Of a DNA stretch of 64,000 bases, positions 52,401-61,400 are shown in pieces. Origin of the DNA: Styela clava (Eukaryota > Chordata > Ascidiacea > Stolidobranchia > Styelidae); NCBI RefSeq assembly GCF_964204865.1, contig NC_135257.1, forward strand, positions 4,588,001 to 4,652,000, written 5' to 3'. The notes under the pieces were generated by a model. That model worked only from the letters and a program-made list of their open reading frames with translations. It ran no database searches and was not told the DNA's origin. How positions within the stretch are numbered: position 1 is the first letter of the stretch; the number at the start of each line of letters is the position of its first letter. Made by a program: the position numbers and the translations under genes.

Positions 52401-55400
52401 ATGGAGATTCAAATGAACAAACTTTCTGCTTTGGAATTCGTAAGTTTTTTTTATAAAGTAGTTTCAATCCTTGCGATAAACTTCATCATTTATTTCACAA
52501 ATTTTAAGTGAATACTAAAATAGCCAGAAGGGAATTATTATTTTCCCTATTTTTCCAGTCTATCCTTCAAACTGCGAGAAATACTATGGCCCTCACACTG
52601 TTGAATGTCTCGAAACAATATGGTTGTCTGTAAGTTGCTTGGAAGAAGGCAGCAAATATCCAAGTAAACTAGATATGACAGAACTTGATCGACTAAATGG
52701 TTTAAATATAAGGTAAATATTAGGATATGGTGACCGTACATTTGAACCCATGTACATTTGAACCCATGTGTATATCCGCGGGTTCAATCTATATGCGGGT
52801 GTTAAACCCATGGGTTAGGGTTAGTATGGGTTCAAATATCCGTAAAACAAAAAAAAATTCCATAGGTGCAATAGTAGGCAGGTGCAATTGCCATGGGTCC
52901 AAATGTACGTGGGTTCAAATGTAATGGAACCTTAGGATATATGCACACATGAAAGTAAAAATATATTCTTTATGCAATATTTTTCTATTTAGAGAAGTGG
53001 TATTGGAGTTCAATGACACATTTGCTGCTGCTGATGGAGGCGATGCCAAATATCAGGAATTTTGTCTTGGAAAATGTAAGATTTTTTTTTTGAATTTCTA
53101 TTTTACTGTCAAAAGTGATTCATTCAATGGCATTTAGGTGTAATGCAGATTTATATATCTATATTTTTACTCTATATATAAAACAAATCATATAATGTAA
53201 AATTCAGCTTACCCTGTGAATTGTGAAAATTACTATGGCCCTCATTCTGTCGAATGCTTGAATACAATTTGGCTGTCTGTTAAATGTTTGGAAGAAGGAA
53301 GCAAATACCCTGAAAAGCGAGAATCTTCAGATTTAACTCGATTGGATGGCTTAAATATCAGGTATTTTGCATAATTTTTTATTGACATTTTTTTTGTAAA
53401 TAAACTATAAAGTTATCCTTTTTCCATAATTCAGAGAAGTTATTACAGAGTTCAATAATACTTTCATAGCTGCAGACAATGGAGATCAAGATAGTCAGAA
53501 TCTCTGTCTTGGAATTGGTGAGTCTACATATTTATCTTAATGTCACTTTCATGGTGACTTCATGGTAGACGGAACAAGGGTATTAAATTTTATCATGATT
53601 TGTTCTTCTGTTTAAAAAAAATACACGTAGTACGAGTTATAATGTATATTTAGTTTATCCAACAAATTGTATCAACTACTATGGACCACATCCTGTTGAA
53701 TGTTTGGAAACAATGTGGTTATCAGCTCGATGTTTAGAAGAGGGGACCAAATATCCTATGAAGCTACAATCTGCAGATTTGACTCAATTAGATGGTCTAA
53801 ATATCAGGTATTTTGGAATACACAATTTATTATTGAGGTTTTATTTGTAACGTGCCATTGACAACTTCTAGGCTCTGCTGGTTTTGTGTGTTTGTATATT
53901 CGTTATAAAATATTAATATTCAAAATAACAAATATTTCATTTTCAGGGAGGTGATTCTTGAATTCAATGCAACATTCAATGCTGCTGATAATGGTGATGC
54001 CGATAATCAAGAATATTGCCTTGGAATTTGTGAGTAACTGTAGTGAAATTGACCATATACCTAAGATTGGTAGAAAATTGTTTTTTATTTTCGTCTGTCA
54101 TTTTAGCATATCCTGAAAATTGTCAAAACTACTATGGTCCACACCAAATGGAATGCTTGAAAACGATATGGTTATCTGTGAAATGCTTGGAGGAAGGAAC
54201 GGAGTATCCAGAAAAAAGAGATTCTTCTGACTTGGCACGCTTGGATGAACTAAATATAAGGTACGGTAGTTTTCTGATAAAATTACAAAACAGCTAAACG
54301 ATTAAGCAACAAAATTATGATCATGGATATAGGTTATTGTTTTCAGGGAAGTGATTTCAGAATTTAATGACACATTTAATGATGCTGATAATGGGGATTC
54401 AAATAATCAAGAATTTTGTCTTGGACTTGGTGAGTCTTGATCATATGATATAATTAAATCATGTACTCTATTCATTTGCTATAAATTGTTGTTAAATTAT
54501 TTTACAGTTTATCCTTTTCACTGTTCGAATTATTATGGTCCACACACAGTTGAATGTTTGGAAACAATATGGTTATCAGCAAAATGCTTAGAAGAGGGAA
54601 CAAACTTTCCAGAGAAAAGAGATTCTTCAGATTTGGCTCGTTTGGATACTTTAAATATAAGGTACCAAATTTAAGAGAAGGGCGATTAGGACTAATGAAT
54701 TAATTTACTTTTATTTATAACCGGATTGATATTATTGTAACTATTTTTACCTGTTGTATGCTGCCGGCAAACATAGTTAGAAAACATTGCCAACATTGAT
54801 ATTTAGAAAGTTCAATAAATTTTTCTGCTAGTCAAAAGATATAATTGTTGCCTTTTATATTAAATTGAAAACATCAATTTACATAGGTAAAATTTCAAAT
54901 ATTTACAGATACTTTTACCTCTTATCACAGCCATCATTCATTGGTATTTCAAGTGTAGTATGAATGTAAAACATATTGACATACTGACATGCCATGCAAT
55001 TTGTTCTGTATATTTTCTTTTTTCTTTGAATTGTTAGTTTGCCAAAAGTTTGTTTTATACTATTTTAACAGAGAAGTAATTTTAGAATTCAATGAGACAT
55101 TCACTGCTGCTGATGATGGAGATAAAGTGAAACAGGCATATTGTCTTGGAATTGGTATGTTTTTTGCACTCATGAATAAAAGATAGCATGTTTAGAATGT
55201 TATGGAAAATTTAAATTTGGTTTGCATCTAACAACATGCAGACTTAGTGTAGGATTGAGAATATTAATCCTGTTTAGATCTAATAGTATTGAAATTTGGG
55301 TCCTGTTACATCAGTGGTTCTCAACCTTTTACCGCGTACCACTTTGCTGTTATTTTAACTCTGGCCGCGTACTACTAAAAAAGTCTCTTTTTGGCGCGAG

Positions 55401-58400
55401 GAACAATGGCACAAGACACGCGTTTTTATAATGTAATAGAGATTTATGGGATTTTTGTTTGTTTTGATGTTCAATAGATTACCCTCTTCACTGTGAAAAC
55501 TACTATGGCCCTCATTCTATTCCATGTCTAACAACAATATGGTATTCTGCTAGATGTTTGGAAGAAGGACTAAAGTTTCCTGAAAAAAGGGATGAAGTAG
55601 AACTACTACGCTTAGATGATTTAAATATAAGGTTTGCTTGAATAACTATATTGATTATATTTTTGTAGGCAAATCCTGCGCATATTGTGTACACATACAA
55701 GTTCAATGCATTAATATACTAGTTTTCATATAAATTAGGATACCTTCTATATTTGAATTGTCTTTTTTTACAGAGAAGTAATATCAGAATTTAACAATAC
55801 TTTCATTGCTGCAGAGAATGGTGATTTGGAAAATCAAACTTTTTGTATTGGTTTCGGTGAGTCAATGCTAACCGACAAGCAAGTTTTTATTTTGCACAAA
55901 TAAATTTTTAGACTTTTTTGCCGGAAAGTCAGAGATTCCCATGATTTCAAATAATGTTCAGGTTATCCGGAAAATTGTGTGAATTTGTACGGTCCTCACC
56001 CTGTTGAGTGTCTGGAAACAATGTGGTTGTCTGCTAAATGTTTGGAGAAAGGTAGTAAATACCCAGCTAAAAGAGATGAGACAGAATTGCGTCGTTTAGA
56101 TACTTTGAATATTAGGTAGGTAATTAGTTTATTAATTATGATAATCGTAAATTTTGGAATACTTGGAAGTAGCTCAAATAACTCTCTCCAATTTTTACAG
56201 GAACATTGTTGTTGAATTTAATAACACATTCATTGCTGCTGACAATGGTGATCCAGAAAATCAGTCTTTTTGTCTCGGGATTAGTAAGCAATTTTGTGAT
56301 ATTTTCCTAATTGATAATGATAAATACAGTTTTCAATTGAATATCATTTTTAAAATTTAAAATAATAGTACTTAAAGTATAATTGTGATGGTGAGGCATA
56401 TTTTTACTCTTCTATGAGGCGACAAATGCAAAACTGAATGCTGAAAATGTTCCTTGAAAATATGTTGAAAATGTTGCACTATATAAATAATAATATTAAT
56501 CATTGTTTTTAATTTATTTTCAAAATAATATTATTTATTAGGTTATCCTACTAATTGTGTGAACTATTATGGTCCTCATTCCATTGAATGTCTGAAAACA
56601 ATATGGTTGTCTGTAAAATGCTTGGAAGATGGAACTAAATATCCAGAAAAAATAAGTACAGCTGAAGTGGCTCGAATAGACAAGTTAAATATAAGGTCTG
56701 TCATTTTATTAACATCTGATATGTTCTTGTTTATTCTATTATGCTTCAAATAAGAATTCATAACTTTTATTTTAGAGATGTTATTGTGGAATTTAACGAT
56801 ACGTTCATTTCTGCTGACAATGGAGATACAGATAATCAAACTTTTTGTCTTGGCATTGGTATGTGATAAAACACAACAATATTTAGGATGTTGTCTTAAT
56901 TGATCTACTCTCTGGTAGAAGTTTTTTTTTAAATTGATCAACTTTATGCTATTACTTAAAAATTTTAGTTTGTGTCTAATTTTTAAGTTATTAATTTATT
57001 GAAGGGTTTGAATCAAATTTAATTGTCCAATGATAATTGTTATCTGTTATTATTTATCACTTGTTTTTATAATATACTAATATACAATAATGACTTGAAT
57101 CTCATTATTGAATAGATTCTAGTTTGAGAAATTTTTAAAATTTTGTATAAATATGTACATTACAAATTAACGCAAAAATTTGACAACGGTATTGTTTTAA
57201 TTATTACAGGTAAAGCACATTATTGTCATTGTCTGATTTCATCTTTTGTCTGATTTCAATTACTCGTGATGATACTTTTTCAAATTATTAACAATAACAG
57301 GAATTTTATACATTCAAATAATTTAATAAATTTTGTCATACCGTTAGTGCCGCCTGATATTTTTAGGAAATTGGAGAAGCAACATATCAAGATTATTTGC
57401 CATTCCTTTTAGGAACACCTACTTGGTTTCACTTAGCGAATATCACATCCATCTAAGTGTAATTTGTACTTGATTTGTTTGCATACACAAATCATAAAGT
57501 ATTTTTCAATCAGTGAATGTTACATCATATTATTCTTGCTCATGTTGTTCCACAAGTTACTAAAAAATAATTTTTATTTGCATGTTTTTGTTTTCAGCAT
57601 GATTAAACCTTTTTCTACTATGTTTTAGCATATCCCAATGGCTGCACCAATTATTATGGTCCTCATCCAATTGAATGCTTGAAAACAATATGGCTATCGG
57701 CTAAATGTTTGCAAGAAGGAATTAAGTACCCTGACAAGAGAGAATCTTCTGATATTGCACGGTTGGATATTCTTAACATAAGGTATATTGGATTGTTTTC
57801 AAACTATTATTGATAGAGAATCATACTGTTTGAAGTTTATTCTGATTACCTATTTTAGAGAAGTGATCTTGGAATTCAATAATACATTTCTTTCTGCTGA
57901 TAATGGTGATACAGATGGTCAGACTTATTGCCTTGGAATTGGTAAGTGAAATTTTTTTTAATTTCAATGAAGATTTTTTGTTATATTTAAAACTATTTTT
58001 CATGCAGTTTATCCTTCTCATTGTGTGAACTATTATGGTCCTCATCCAATTGAATGTTTGGAAACTATATGGCTAGCTGCTAGATGTTTGGAGGGAGGTA
58101 CTATGTTTCCAGAAAAGAGAGACTCTGCTGAATTGCTACGTTTGGATGACTTGAATATAAGGTTGTTGTTTGTCATTTGTTCTTTTTTCATATTTTCTAC
58201 AATTGTCATGTGGCGACGTAGTAGTCCCATTTTCTTGCAATGTAACTTATCTGAAGTGGTTAGGAACTTCATTTAAACGAAATTCTCATTTAACTCTTCA
58301 TTTGTAGTATAATTTTATATGAGGTTGTATTTTATTTGTATCCAATATGTTATTTTTCTGTTTGTAATCGCAGGAATATTTGTTAGATTTATTAGTTTTC

Positions 58401-61400
58401 TCAAGTATTCCCAAACTAATCCTTTGCAGGGAAGTGATTTTGGAATTCAACAATACATTTGTATCCGCTGACAATGGGGATGTGGATAATCAGACTTTTT
58501 GCCTCGGAATTGGTAAGCGGTTAACTGTTAACATGTACCATGATAAATGCTATTTTTATGATGGTTATACTTGTAGGTAATGTTTACAGGTTAACTGTTG
58601 CAACTTCATATAAATTTTGTGTGTATTTTGTACGCCATCAGATCAACGGTAACAATTTAAATATTTTTAAGCACATGAAGAAATCTTCATTTTCTCAGGT
58701 TTTCTGTTGCTCAGTGCTTGTCCTAATATTGTACTAGTATTTTATCTACGAAATATGTTTGTATAAATTGATCAGTCACAGTCATACTATGCTAGGTATT
58801 GTAAAATATAGATAATCACTGGGAGTGGGGCCAATTTGCTAAACTGATCTCTTATCAGCACAGCTGATTTATGGAACTAGGACTAGAGATGTACCAATGT
58901 ATTGGGTATCGGTTATCAGTATCAGCATGGATGGCCAATTTGAATTTAATATTCAAATATCGTTTTTTGTTTTGTTCATAAGAGTGCTGAATATCGCATA
59001 CACATCCTACCACCTACTACGTTTTGATTAAAAATATTTCACAATTATTTTATTCACTTTTTATCTTAATCGAAGAAAGACATGTGACAATAAATTACAG
59101 CCAACATAAAAGGATTTCAATTAGCGTCAACTTGAAGTGCTCATAACACTGCAACTTACGGTAGTCCAAAATAGTTTGTGCAGCAGCGGCAATAAATCTA
59201 GAAGCAAATTGTGTCGTAATTATTTGTTCTCATCTTTGGTTTCGAAAGTGACCGAACATAAAGGGAAATTTTTGCATTTCATGCAAATTGATAGCTTAAA
59301 AAATAGCTCTTAGATATTATTTAGTATTTATCGCGGATTTTTTCAAGAGCATGGTGTTGTTGATGACAATATCGTTCAGTTGAAGTTGGCTGTATTAATT
59401 TATAATCCAAAATCAAAGCATAACCGCTGTCATGAAATATATAAATCCTTGCCGACTCGAAAAATAAATTACGATTTTCGGTCTTATTATTTCTTTGTCA
59501 GTGGCCAATGGAAATTTGGGAATCGAGTTCACTTATTTGATTATGGCGATGATCGAATATTAATATTTATATTTTCAGAATTAACGAATGGTTTCGTGAG
59601 TAAAATAAAAATCAAAGTCTGTAGAAGCAGAACAATTAATTCTTGTGTAGAGGAATACCGGTAATTGTGGCGATAAACAGTCAGAATTTATATCAAAAAT
59701 TAGCTGTATCAAAAAGTGTGTGTGCTGATAAGGACTTTGATTTTCCTGTATAATTTAAAACATTCCACTGGGCGCATAGTTGCTCTTTCTTCTGTGCTTT
59801 CCAAGATACATCACAATTCATAGGAATGAATACCGTAATGTTTATTAAGTCTCTCTTCTTAGAAGCGAGAAGACATTAATTTCAATATTATCACACATGT
59901 CATTTGTATTCATAGCTGCTTCACAATGATAATATTATTAAGCTTAGATTCTATGTCCCTGGATTTTGAAAAAGTTAAATAAATTTATGTGGTGGATTTT
60001 AGACTGTTTTCGCAATTCGAGAGCCGAAAATATATTTTTTGAATGTATTTGAAATAGTCAAGTAATTGGTTATGACCATCCCTGGGTATCAGCAATATCG
60101 GCCATTTTTTCGGTATCAGTAATGTATCGGTTGAATGTAGACCGATATTCCCGATATATTCAGCTTTTTAATCTGGCCAAGAATTATTTAAAAATTAATT
60201 TAGAATACAAATGTGGAAATAATTTTTTGCCTGGAGAGATCATGTTAGTGGCATTTGCCTCGTTAACTCCATGCCCGTTCACACCTCCCCGCGAATAGAA
60301 ACGGTAACAAGATTCTGCTCTGTTTTCAGCTAATTTGGCTATTTTTGATGCCAAATTTTATTATATTATTATTATCATCATTTGTTATTATTGACTTTCT
60401 AATAGGACATGGTGATTATAAAGAAATATACCAATTGAATATTTTCTAATATGTAAAATACAAAATACGATGTTATATTTGCACAAAATCCTGCACAGGC
60501 AACTCAAGGTATCAGTTTCCTAGGTTAAGTAAAAATTTATTTACTTTACCATCTACCGTAGCCAAACCCTAGAATATATTTTTTTCGAGCTGAGAAGGCT
60601 ATCGTTGTAACCCGTCTACCCTGTAATTACATAGTATCGAAATATTGGTATTGGAATATCAACAACATCAGCGTTTTTTTGTTGGTATCTGATTGGTATC
60701 AGTGACAAAAGTAGTACATCTCTAATAAGGACATGACTGACCATGTATTCAAGTTATGTCATTTGTTTTCCATTGAGAAGGTATAGATATAAATTATATT
60801 TGATGCTCCATTCTTAGGGAGACTGAATAAGCGAGTGATTATGTTTTCATATCGTACCAATTAGCTCAAATTTATTTTTCTCTAGATATAAAGCTTAAGG
60901 TACATGAATGAAACTTTATGTTTAAGCAAAAGTTTCAAACCATACCAGTGTTATATGACACACACACATTTTGATATTAAGACATGAGTGCTTCTATTTA
61001 ACAAGTATAGAAGATACAGTTTGGAGGATAGTTAGCATAATTTCTCATCTTTCATTCCGTGACTTACAATTTTCATGCAACCATGATTCTAAAAACAACT
61101 CCTCTTTCTAATATTACTTTATTAAGATAGTTACCTAATACCATGTAAATCACGATTTAATTAAGCCATCAGATCATCTTTCCTTAACATTGCAATAAAG
61201 ATGGAGTTTCCTCATGCTACATCATCGTATGACAAAAATTCACTGTTTTGTTTTATTTTCAGTTTATCCTGAGAACTGTACCAACTATTATGGCTCCCAC
61301 TCTGTTGAATGCCTAAAAACAATATGGTTTTTCGTGCAATGTTTGGTAGAAGGATCTAAATATCCTGAAAAGAGGAATGAAGATGAATTAAATCATTTGG

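Noticed and set aside
52547-58272. Minus-strand ORFs across the repeat array (for example 52547-52741, 56576-56941, 58042-58272)
   Set aside because: They are antisense readings of the 154-bp exons; their similarity to each other merely mirrors the repeats.
59380-59664. 94-codon ORF inside the intronic element at 58884-60724
   Set aside because: Could be a transposase remnant, but I see no diagnostic motif, so it is not called as a gene.
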